Shown piece by piece: positions 1 through 7,039 of a stretch of DNA of 38,770 nt. This stretch comes from UBA932 sp031548545 (GTDB taxonomy: Bacteria > Bacteroidota > Bacteroidia > Bacteroidales > UBA932). A program made the translations under genes and the position numbers. Numbering within the stretch: the stretch's first letter is position 1; the number at the start of each line of letters is the position of its first letter. The notes beneath the pieces are model-generated. The model did not search any database and was not told the origin of the DNA. It saw only the letters and a list, made by a program, of their open reading frames with translations. The DNA lies in assembly GCA_031548545.1 (NCBI GenBank), contig JAVBQY010000040.1, positions 1 to 38,770 of the forward strand, given 5' to 3'.

Positions 1-141
1 TTAGAAATAACTGCGGTGCCACAAATGATAATCATCAACAAAAACAAAAAAACAGTATATGCCAATGGTACTGGATATAAGTATAAAAAATTTGTCCGGG
101 GTAATTTTTATGCCACTATTGATGAGTTATTAAAAGAGTAA
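1..141 (+). CDS. C-terminal end of a thioredoxin-like protein (partial)
   Basis: The reading frame is open from the first base of the window and stops at 139-141, giving 46 residues. It starts near a T-A-V-P-Q-M-I-I-I stretch, which resembles the cis-proline loop and following beta strand of thioredoxin-fold proteins (TlpA/ResA type). It ends in a probable C-terminal helix (TIDELLKE). The catalytic CxxC would lie upstream, outside the window, so the assignment rests on this short tail only. DNA is AT-rich, like the next gene. Confidence 0.4.
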   Translation, partial: LEITAVPQMIIINKNKKTVYANGTGYKYKKFVRGNFYATIDELLKE

Positions 142-188
142 ACAGTCTAAAGGATCGCTTTTATTAATAGTAAATTAAGAAAAACATT

Positions 189-689
189 ATGGATTCAAAA
201 AATAAAGTAAGTTTTGAATGGAGCGTAACCGTTATTGTGATTACGGCTGTTGTTTCTGTTCTATTATTGTATTGTATTTATTTTATAGCAAATAACTATT
301 ACAAGACGTCGGCAGCCGTTGGTATTTCAGTTGTAATCCTGCTTTTTCTTTATGTTGCAACGCAAATGCCTATTTATCTTTGCTATAATGCAGATGGAAT
401 AGTAATTAAGCATCTAATTGGGCAAACAAAAATTCCGGTACGGAACCTTACTTCTATAGAAAAGGCGGATGATAATGTTACCGCATATTCGATACGATGT
501 TTTGGGTCCGGAGGTTTTGGAGGCTATTTAGGAAAATTTTCAAATAATATGTTAGGGAATTATACTATGTGTGTCACACAAAAAAAGAATTTAGTTTTGA
601 TAAAAACAACTAAACGGCAATATATTATTAGTTGTACGCATTATGATGAGTTGATAAGTTATTACGAAAATAGAATTAAGGGCTTGTAA
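189..689 (+). CDS. Small membrane protein with a bacterial PH-like domain
   Basis: 166 residues. Two hydrophobic helices near residues 12-34 and 40-62 are followed by a soluble beta-rich domain of about 100 residues. That domain contains the glycine-rich stretch RCFGSGGFGGYLGKFSN and a later NLVLIKTTKRQYIIS strand. This arrangement resembles the PH-domain-containing membrane proteins common in Bacteroidota, whose function is unknown. The ATG follows a purine-poor AT-rich leader with no clear Shine-Dalgarno site. An inverted repeat follows the stop. The gene is clearly more AT-rich than the DNA from 1142 onward, which suggests an accessory origin. The family call is from memory of the motif, not a search. 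Confidence 0.6.
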   Translation: MDSKNKVSFEWSVTVIVITAVVSVLLLYCIYFIANNYYKTSAAVGISVVILLFLYVATQMPIYLCYNADGIVIKHLIGQTKIPVRNLTSIEKADDNVTAYSIRCFGSGGFGGYLGKFSNNMLGNYTMCVTQKKNLVLIKTTKRQYIISCTHYDELISYYENRIKGL

Positions 690-691
690 TA

Positions 692-732
692 AAAGAGGCC
701 GTTTTGAAAAAAAAAATCAAAGCAGCCTCTTT
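692..732 (+). terminator. Inverted repeat after the PH-like gene, possible terminator
   Basis: AAAGAGGC (692-699) pairs with GCCTCTTT (725-732). The loop is A-rich and there is only a weak T run after the stem. It sits a few bases after the stop codon of the upstream gene. Confidence 0.45.
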
Positions 733-755
733 ATAAATTCGTAAAATTTATTCCC

Positions 756-899
756 ATGAAAAAACAAGTTTAAGTGTTGTGAATAGGTATTATTATCACT
801 ATTATCTGTGTAGCACAGGTAGCACAAGTTAAGGCTCAAAATTCCACAGAAGGCGATGTACAGGTTCAGTTCATCATTGTCAAGTTTTGCGAATTCTGA
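756..899 (+). pseudogene. Decayed N-terminus of an exported protein
   Basis: From an ATG at 756 one frame reads MKKQV-stop-VL-stop, then a hydrophobic run IGIIITIICVAQVAQVKAQ, then NSTEGD, before a final stop at 897-899. Ignoring the two early stops this looks like a signal peptide with an A-x-A-type cleavage site. No family can be named. It is listed because the gap otherwise holds no gene and the pattern fits gene decay; it could be chance. Confidence 0.25.
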
Positions 900-1111
900 A
901 ATTGATTCCATAGAATCATGTAGCAAAAAACTACAAAATGGAACATGTGTTGGTAGTAATATGCTTGGTTGGATGGATTTGCCTTTTACTCTCTCTCAAC
1001 AACAACTTGCAGAGATTAATTAGTACTGCAAAATATTTGAGGGACAATTCCGATTATGTCGTGGTTATTGGGATAGGCGGCTCATATTTAGGGAGCTGTA
1101 CCGCTTGCTGA
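856..1111 (+). pseudogene. pgi: Glucose-6-phosphate isomerase remnant, frameshifted and truncated
   Basis: From about 907 the frame starting at 856 reads SIESCSKKLQNGTCVGSNM, then LGWMDLPFTLSQQQLAEIN, and stops at 1021-1023. A +1 shift at 1022 continues STAKYLRDNSDYVVVIGIGG and then SYLGSCTAC to a stop at 1109. The pieces match the conserved N-terminal part of Pgi: the NGTG.GxDxLGWxxLP stretch and the VVxIGIGGSYLG phosphosugar-binding loop. Functional Pgi is about 445-550 residues, and everything after this loop is missing. The piece is therefore a dead fragment of a glycolytic gene. Whether a working copy exists elsewhere cannot be seen here. Confidence 0.72.
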
Positions 1112-1141
1112 ACCCCATCCGGGCGTTGTTTAACAAATAAA

Positions 1142-1708
1142 TTATTTTCCTATCCTCCCACGGGAGAAGATGTTGGTGCGGCCGCCGGCAAAGATGCCGC
1201 GCTGCACGCTCCGCACATCGGAAACGACGTAAAAAGCGGTAGGGTCATAGCCGGTGATCAGGCCTTGTACCTGATCGCTGTTTTTGCGGGTAACGATGGT
1301 TTCGATAATGTGGACATTGCCTTCTTCACCGCGGCCGGAAGCCGTAGTAGCGCCAAAATTATTGGTATTCAGGAGGTGTACCAGCTCTACCCCGCTCTTC
1401 TTGGTGAAGACCCGGATAAGGTGCAGGCCGAGGGCCAGGCGTTCTTCTACCAGCATGCCTACAAAGCTGCCGGTGGCATAGCCCCCGGCGTAGGCGATGT
1501 AACAAATAATGTCACCGGCCGAATGTTCGAGCACCTGCCCGATGACCGTAATCCAGATCAGGACCTCCACAAAACCGAAAACAGGGGCCAAAAACTTCTT
1601 TCCTTTCGAAATAAAGATAATCCGGAGGGTACCCAGCGTCACATCGCAGATTCGCGCAAAAAACACGAAAAAAGGCAGGTAAGGATAGGTGAAAAGTAGT
1701 TCAAACAT
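1142..1708 (-). CDS. UPF0316 / DUF2179 membrane protein
   Basis: 188 residues. About three transmembrane segments cover residues 10-90. The first half contains the family-like stretch ARICDVTLGTLRIIFISKGK. A soluble C-terminal domain of about 70 residues follows (HIIETIVTRKNSDQVQGLI), typical of DUF2179. The biochemical role of the family is unknown. It is the last gene of a minus-strand run: only 11 bases separate it from the lipoprotein gene upstream, so it is probably cotranscribed with the two lipoproteins. Start chosen at the ATG that begins the first membrane segment. Confidence 0.8.
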   Translation of the reverse strand: MFELLFTYPYLPFFVFFARICDVTLGTLRIIFISKGKKFLAPVFGFVEVLIWITVIGQVLEHSAGDIICYIAYAGGYATGSFVGMLVEERLALGLHLIRVFTKKSGVELVHLLNTNNFGATTASGRGEEGNVHIIETIVTRKNSDQVQGLITGYDPTAFYVVSDVRSVQRGIFAGGRTNIFSRGRIGK

Positions 1709-1719
1709 AGTGCTTGGAT

Positions 1720-2856
1720 TTAGTAAACGGAACTGATAAATTTCATGGCATCATTGTAGAGAGGTCCGGCAAAACTACTAAACAACTCTTGTTGAGGAGG
1801 TATAGACTGCTGCCGCTTAGTCGTCAGTTGTTTTTGATGGTCACTCAGGGCCCGCTCGTCGCCGTTATATGACGCCCATTCTGATTTCCAAACGGTACTG
1901 CCCTGCAGGTTTTTCTGGTTGATGATACGTTTGGTGAGGGGATCTACCAGGCGGATGCTTAATACGCCGCCGGAAATTACCTCAAGCTTCGAATAAGTAT
2001 AATTGGCTTTTACGGTGCCGTATATATTTTGTTGCTTACCGTTGATCACTGTAGTCCCCACCAATACATCTTCACGTTTCAGCTCTACGGTATTGGAAGA
2101 TTTGTCGGTATTGCCCACGGTGAAGTCTTCAAAGTTGAGTACGAGCAGCTGGTGCGGGTCATTCATTTGCAGGGAGGCCGCTTCGGCAGGCGTATAGAAG
2201 CGCACCAAATGGCGATAGGTATTCCGTGCCACATCCTGCATCAGCCGGGTATAAAAAAAGTCGGCATTCAATTGGTAGCGGTTGGGCAGTTGCGGGTTCA
2301 TTACAATCACCCGGAGGGTAGATTCATAACGGGCCTCCTCTATCTTGTCCAACACATCCTTATAGCCGGGGACATAATGATTGGCCGCCGTAAAGCGATC
2401 CAGGGCATAACGGGCGTCTTCAATATTGCGGCGGTCCAGGGCCGCCATCCCCTCATTGTAACACAAACCGGCCGCCGTATTTTTGGCAGACCGCAGTTCA
2501 TTGTAATATTCGTTGGGGTGTGAAATAATTTCCAGGGCGGCAGGACAGTGGTTAATGTCATTGGCCAGCTTGTTGAGGCGTTCATAGGAAGCCACTATTT
2601 TTCCGGCATTGGCGGAATTCATGCTCATCAAAAGATTCCCGATTTCACGCTCGGCATTCGTCAGCGCCAGAGGATAAGCATTGGTCAGCGCATAGCGGGC
2701 GTCCTGGTTGTCCGGATGGCTCCGCAATTTGCTCACGGCTTGTTCACATGCCGTAAGATAGTTCCCTTTCTGATAGGATTTGATACCGGAGGCGCAGGCC
2801 GCCATACCGGCAGCCAGGGCAAAAAACAGCAGTAATCGGGTAAAATTTTTTATCAT
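1720..2856 (-). CDS. Lipoprotein, paralogue of its upstream neighbour
   Basis: 378 residues. The N-terminus is a lipoprotein signal: a basic start, a hydrophobic core, and the lipobox GMAAC with the modified cysteine near residue 21. The first third is helical and TPR-like (KSYQKGNYLTACEQAVSKL, then a second helical pair with ALDRFTAANHYVPG). The rest is predicted mainly beta. It is clearly homologous in layout to the protein at 2878-4002, sharing NNCPAALEI-like, NFEDFTVG-like and SEWA.Y.GD.RAL stretches. This suggests a tandem duplication followed by divergence. Likely anchored in the outer or inner membrane facing the periplasm. I do not recognise a named family. Confidence 0.7.
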   Translation of the reverse strand: MIKNFTRLLLFFALAAGMAACASGIKSYQKGNYLTACEQAVSKLRSHPDNQDARYALTNAYPLALTNAEREIGNLLMSMNSANAGKIVASYERLNKLANDINHCPAALEIISHPNEYYNELRSAKNTAAGLCYNEGMAALDRRNIEDARYALDRFTAANHYVPGYKDVLDKIEEARYESTLRVIVMNPQLPNRYQLNADFFYTRLMQDVARNTYRHLVRFYTPAEAASLQMNDPHQLLVLNFEDFTVGNTDKSSNTVELKREDVLVGTTVINGKQQNIYGTVKANYTYSKLEVISGGVLSIRLVDPLTKRIINQKNLQGSTVWKSEWASYNGDERALSDHQKQLTTKRQQSIPPQQELFSSFAGPLYNDAMKFISSVY

Positions 2857-2877
2857 TCTATAGCTAATAAATTTGTA

Positions 2878-4002
2878 TTAATAAATGCTTCCAATGTATT
2901 GTACCGCATCCCGGTAGAGTTGCCGGATGACATCGTCATACAAAATATCACCCGCAGGGGCAGGCAGGGGCTGCATACCAACCAGCGAAAGATAGGTGGA
3001 CGTCAATGCCCGTGCATCACCAGTATAAGTAGCCCATTCCGAGAACCATACGGCTGTCCGGCGAAAATCCCGCTGAGACAGCCAGCGGTGGGTTTCAAGA
3101 TCGGTAATGCGCAGATGTAAAACACCCTCGGCAATCATCTCAAGGCGATAAACGGTTACAACAGCCACCACTTCATCATAAACCGGCACCAGTTCACCAT
3201 CGACCAGGTTGTGGCCTACCACTACCCGTTGCGAAACGGTTTCCACATGGGTGGAAGGAACGGCATGGCCTACGGTAAAGTTTTCAAAGTCAAAGAAAAT
3301 TTCCTGTTGCGGATGCCGTACCATATCGCTGTTCCGGAAAAATTTCACGGGCTGGCGGTAACTACGGTGGTTCAACTCATCCATCAGCTGGCGGTCAAAG
3401 AGGTACTCCGCATCCAAACGGCTACCGAACATAAAATTAGGCCGGTTAATCACCACCCGCAGGGTAGCGGCATAACGCGCTTCTTCCAGGGCGTCTTTGA
3501 CGGCGGCATTCTCCGGTGCATATTTATGCGCCGTGGTGAGATAGCCCAAGGCCAGCCGGGCGTCTTGCAAGTTGTGTTTTTCCAAGGCTTCCAGGCCCTG
3601 GTTATACGCCAGACGTACGGTATAATTTTTCAGTTCTCCCAGCTCTTTTGTATAACTTTCCGGATGAGGAATGATCTCCAGCGCCGCCGGGCAATTGTTG
3701 ATGTTATCGACCAGTTTATTCCATCGTTCCAGAAAATCTATCACCAGGTTATTTTCATCTATATCCTCAAAACTCAAGGAGTCCGCCCCGGCATGCGCTT
3801 CTTCCAGCACCTTGGGATAGGCTTTAGCCAGCACATCGCGCGCCTGGGCGTTGTCCGGCTTCTTGCGCAATACGTTGACAGCCTCTTCACTGGCTGTTAA
3901 ATATTTCCCCTGGTTATAGGATTTCAACGGACTGCCGCAGGCCGCTAACACAAACAGAGAACAAATAATCAGTAGCAGAATACTTGTTTTTTGACCATTC
4001 AT
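2878..4002 (-). CDS. Lipoprotein, first of a tandem paralogous pair
   Basis: 374 residues. A lipoprotein signal peptide with lipobox VLAAC places the acylated cysteine near residue 22. A helical repeat-like region follows (KSYNQGKYLTASEEAVNVL; ALEKHNLQDARLALGYLTTA), then a beta-rich half containing DFENFTVGHA and SEWATYTGDARALTS, both echoed in the downstream paralogue. Gap to that gene is 21 bases, and a -7 box lies just upstream, so this is probably the first gene of a three-gene operon (lipoprotein, lipoprotein, UPF0316 protein). Function unknown; coupling of a helical repeat and a beta domain in paired lipoproteins suggests an envelope complex, which is inference. Confidence 0.7.
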   Translation of the reverse strand: MNGQKTSILLLIICSLFVLAACGSPLKSYNQGKYLTASEEAVNVLRKKPDNAQARDVLAKAYPKVLEEAHAGADSLSFEDIDENNLVIDFLERWNKLVDNINNCPAALEIIPHPESYTKELGELKNYTVRLAYNQGLEALEKHNLQDARLALGYLTTAHKYAPENAAVKDALEEARYAATLRVVINRPNFMFGSRLDAEYLFDRQLMDELNHRSYRQPVKFFRNSDMVRHPQQEIFFDFENFTVGHAVPSTHVETVSQRVVVGHNLVDGELVPVYDEVVAVVTVYRLEMIAEGVLHLRITDLETHRWLSQRDFRRTAVWFSEWATYTGDARALTSTYLSLVGMQPLPAPAGDILYDDVIRQLYRDAVQYIGSIY

Positions 4003-4020
4003 AAGGATTAGTTTGAACTA

Positions 4021-4028
4021 CAAATATA
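4021..4028 (-). promoter_or_regulatory. -7 box TATATTTG before the lipoprotein operon
   Basis: On the minus strand TATATTTG fits the Bacteroidota -7 consensus TAnnTTTG and lies 18 bases before the lipoprotein ATG. No clear -33 TTG at the usual spacing. Confidence 0.5.
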
Positions 4029-4083
4029 AGACTTTTTGTACAACAAGGCTTGGTTTTAGCATCGCCATAAGCCCGGGAAAAGA

Positions 4084-5871
4084 TTAAACAAATAAATCTA
4101 CGGGTTTAAAATTGCCGGTATCAAATAATCCGCCGTCAAAAATTTTAAGTTCAGGAATGACAATGAGCGACATAAAGGCCAGGCTCATAAAAGGCGCCGC
4201 CAGGGGGCAGCCCATGGCCCTGACACTTTGTTGCAGCGCCTCATACGCTTTCGCTGTTTCGAGCGCAGTAGCAGAGGCCATTAATCCGGCTACGGGCAAA
4301 GGAAGGAGCTGTACGGAGTGCTGTTGCCGGAGCGGGATGCCGTTTATCCCCTTTTCCGTATCCGTTCCCGGCGCTAAATTAGCGGCCTCGTCTATCCCGG
4401 TACATACCGCCAATCCGCCTTGCGCCGCAATCACAGCATTTATAGCCGCAAGTAAATTGGCATCATCGGCGCCTACGGCAATGAGGTTATGGCTGTCGTG
4501 CGCCACACTGCTGCACAAGGCCCCGTATTTTAATCCGAAACCCTTGATAAATCCGATAGCCGGCACGGCATTTTCCGTATAGCGATTCAATACCACGACC
4601 TTTAAAACATCCTGTTCCGGATCCGCCACCACCAGTCCGTCTTGCACTGGAGCAGCTAAAATCTGTTTTTTAGTATATAAACTTTTATCTATTAATTCAA
4701 TAACTCTTATTGATTCACTTTTTACTTTAAGCGCTATTTGTTCTTTTACTAAAGGTAATGCCTTAAAATTATTTATTGGTGAGGATTTTATAATAGAAAT
4801 AAAAGAATTTGGAGCGTCATATACTAAACGTCCATCTATATATGTCTGTTTTACAATAGGATAATCTAAATTATCTACAATAATACAATCGGCCGGATCG
4901 CCTTCACGGAGACGGCCCACCGGAAGCTTGTAATGATCGATAGCATTAGTTGAAATAGCTTTTAGTAAATTAAAGAAATTAAGATCTTTATCTAATCCCC
5001 TTTGAAAAATATGCAAGAGATAGCCGGAGACTAATTCATGGGGATGACAATCGTCTGTACAAAGCATAACGGCCGAAGGGTAGCGATTAATCAAGGGATA
5101 AAGCAGATCAAAATTTTTAGCGGCACTGCCTTCCCGGATAATAACATCCATACCCCGGTCTATTTTTTCTTCGGCCTCACAGGTATCCATGCACTCATGA
5201 TCGGTAGTAATGCCGGCCCTAATATATTTTTCCAGCGCAGGGCCTCCAAGGCCGGGGGCGTGCCCGTCTACAGGCTTATTGTATTTTTTGGCTGCAGCCA
5301 ATTTGGCCAACACTTCCGGATCATCATTTAAGACCCCGGGGTAATTCATCATCTCGGCCAGAAAATGAATATCGTCACGGCGCAACAATTCTTCAATTGT
5401 TGTTGCCTCCAGAACGGCCCCCGCATGTTCCAAAGGAGTAGCCGGGACACAGGAAGGCGCTCCAAAGAAAAATTTAAACCCGCTATTCCGGCTATCGCGG
5501 ATCATATAGTCAATCCCCTCGACACCCATCACGTTGGCGATTTCATGCGGATCGGCAAGGGCGGCCACCACGCCATGTTTCACGGCCTCGGCAGCGAAGG
5601 CCGATGGCGTAAGCATAGAACTCTCAATATGGACATGGGCATCTATAAAGCCGGGCATAATGTAATGCGTTTCCGGAACAGCACAAGGCTCGATACGCAG
5701 GATCTTTCCATCAAGAATATGTACGCGCCCGGAATAAATTTTCTGCCGTTCAACATCCACTATATTTCCGGAAAGAACATAAGGCTCCGTCAAAGCAAAA
5801 AAGTCTTCACGCTTTAACTGGTAAGTCTGCGGAGTGGTATACGGATTTGTCTTTTGAAAGATAATAGCCAT
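4084..5871 (-). CDS. ade: Adenine deaminase
   Basis: 595 residues, the usual length for bacterial Ade. It converts adenine to hypoxanthine plus ammonia (purine salvage) as a cytosolic metal-dependent amidohydrolase. Visible marks: GFIDAHVHIESSML with metal-binding His79 and His81; ALADPHEIANVMG; an HAPG motif and a DHEC motif; then CTDDCHPHELV; and a C-terminal domain with SSVAHDSHNLIAVG and the LPLPVAGLM stretch typical of this family. About 240 bases in the middle (roughly 4660-4900) are much more AT-rich than the rest of the gene, yet the frame stays open. The gene stands alone between the parS repeat array upstream and the lipoprotein operon downstream. No -7 box was found before it. Confidence 0.93.
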   Translation of the reverse strand: MAIIFQKTNPYTTPQTYQLKREDFFALTEPYVLSGNIVDVERQKIYSGRVHILDGKILRIEPCAVPETHYIMPGFIDAHVHIESSMLTPSAFAAEAVKHGVVAALADPHEIANVMGVEGIDYMIRDSRNSGFKFFFGAPSCVPATPLEHAGAVLEATTIEELLRRDDIHFLAEMMNYPGVLNDDPEVLAKLAAAKKYNKPVDGHAPGLGGPALEKYIRAGITTDHECMDTCEAEEKIDRGMDVIIREGSAAKNFDLLYPLINRYPSAVMLCTDDCHPHELVSGYLLHIFQRGLDKDLNFFNLLKAISTNAIDHYKLPVGRLREGDPADCIIVDNLDYPIVKQTYIDGRLVYDAPNSFISIIKSSPINNFKALPLVKEQIALKVKSESIRVIELIDKSLYTKKQILAAPVQDGLVVADPEQDVLKVVVLNRYTENAVPAIGFIKGFGLKYGALCSSVAHDSHNLIAVGADDANLLAAINAVIAAQGGLAVCTGIDEAANLAPGTDTEKGINGIPLRQQHSVQLLPLPVAGLMASATALETAKAYEALQQSVRAMGCPLAAPFMSLAFMSLIVIPELKIFDGGLFDTGNFKPVDLFV

Positions 5872-5904
5872 AATTTAATTTTTATATGTTTTACTTCTAT
5901 ACAT

Positions 5905-5920
5905 TGTTCCACGTGGAACA
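5905..5920. other. parS site 1
   Basis: TGTTCCACGTGGAACA, a perfect 16-base palindrome matching the ParB-binding consensus (Bacillus form TGTTNCACGTGAAACA). Lies 34 bases before the ade start. Confidence 0.85.
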
Positions 5921-6313
5921 TTCCCCAAAAACAACCTCAACCCACCCACCATTTCACAAGCACTCCCCATAAAAGAACCCCAAGCAAAATAAACTTCATC
6001 CAACACAAGCCCACAGCAACCCACAACACTTCACCTATCCAATAAAGACTCAAGACATCCAGCGCTTCCCAATCTCTTTGAAACACGCCAGGCGAAACAT
6101 CTCTCAGGAATAACCTCAAGCCATCGCCACAACCCCACCCCCAAAAAGCACCGCAAGCAAGGACAAACTTGACCCGGCACTTCTTGACTCACCCTACAAC
6201 ATCACCCCAAGGACACAACGAGTCAAGTTACAACCGGCAGCCTCTACACCAGCCGCCACAACTTATCCGACCACAACACCCATACACCCGACACCTCACG
6301 ACCCCTCTTCCAC

Positions 6314-6329
6314 TGTTCCACGTGAAACA
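6314..6329. other. parS site 2
   Basis: TGTTCCACGTGAAACA, an exact match to the Bacillus-type parS sequence. It marks the A/B unit junction. Confidence 0.87.
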
Positions 6330-6542
6330 TTCCCCAAACCCAAGCCAGACATCCACCACAAGCATCCCAATAAAAGAGCCGAAAGCAACAACAAATCATC
6401 CCGGCATATCTTTGCCCACTCCACAACACTGCCCCGAAAATACAACAAACCATGTCTTATCCGACACCCCCCCTACACCAGCCACCACAATTTATCCGAC
6501 CACAACATCCATACACCCGGCAGCCCGCTACCCCTCTTCCAC

Positions 6543-6558
6543 TGTTCCACGTGGAACA
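6543..6558. other. parS site 3
   Basis: TGTTCCACGTGGAACA, perfect palindrome, 229 bases after site 2. Confidence 0.87.
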
Positions 6559-6772
6559 TTCCCCAAAAACAACCTCAACCCATCGCCACAACCCCACCCA
6601 CAAAAAGCACCGCAAGCAAGGAGAAACTTTATCCGGCACTTCTTGACTCACCCTACAACATCACCCCAAGGACACAACGAGTCAAGTTGCACCCGGCAGC
6701 CTCTACACCAGTCTCCACAATTTATCAGACCACAGCATCCATACACCCGACACCTCACGACCCCTCTTCCAC

Positions 6773-6788
6773 TGTTCCACGTGGAACA
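6773..6788. other. parS site 4
   Basis: TGTTCCACGTGGAACA, perfect palindrome, 230 bases after site 3. Confidence 0.87.
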
Positions 6789-7003
6789 TTCCCCAAAAAC
6801 AACCTCAACCGCCCACTACAAGCATCCCAATAAAAGAGTCGAAAGCAACAACAAATCATCCCGGCATATCTCTGTCCACCCCACAACACTGCCCCGAAAA
6901 TGCAACAAACCATGTCTTATCCGGCACCTTTCACACCAAGCCGTAACACCCTCACCATTCAAGAAACGCCCAAGACAACCACACTACCCTAATCTTTCTG
7001 ACA

Positions 7004-7019
7004 TATTCCACGTGGAACA
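7004..7019. other. parS site 5 (one mismatch)
   Basis: TATTCCACGTGGAACA differs from the others only at base 2. It is 231 bases after site 4 and 20 bases downstream of the mnmG stop. Confidence 0.75.
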
Positions 7020-7039
7020 TTCCCTCCTCCTCTATCAAA

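Larger units (their letters stand above)
5905..7019. repeat. Higher-order tandem repeat array with parS sites (centromere-like)
   Basis: This 1.1-kb gene-free stretch is built of alternating ~230-base units. A-type units start at about 6084 and at 6543. B-type units start at 5905 (shortened and decayed), 6314 and 6773. Units begin at a parS or former parS: site starts at 6314, 6543, 6773 and 7004 are spaced 229, 230 and 231 bases. The site expected near 6084 is eroded (cacgccaggcgaaacat). The A copies are nearly identical over about 190 bases, including an 8-base inverted repeat CTTGACTC/GAGTCAAG (6183-6190 with 6220-6227; 6642-6649 with 6679-6686). The B copies share ATAAAAGAG and CCATGTCTTATCCG stretches. 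The plus strand is strongly A+C rich (78% in the 60-base line at 6541). It lies between ade and mnmG. Confidence 0.85.

Noticed and set aside
717..926. A 69-codon minus-strand frame
   Set aside because: No recognisable features, and it overlaps the pgi and exported-protein remnants on the other strand.
5905..7019. CRISPR array or transposon explanation for the repeats
   Set aside because: Units are ~230 bases with no short unique spacers, no cas genes, no transposase and no terminal inverted repeats.
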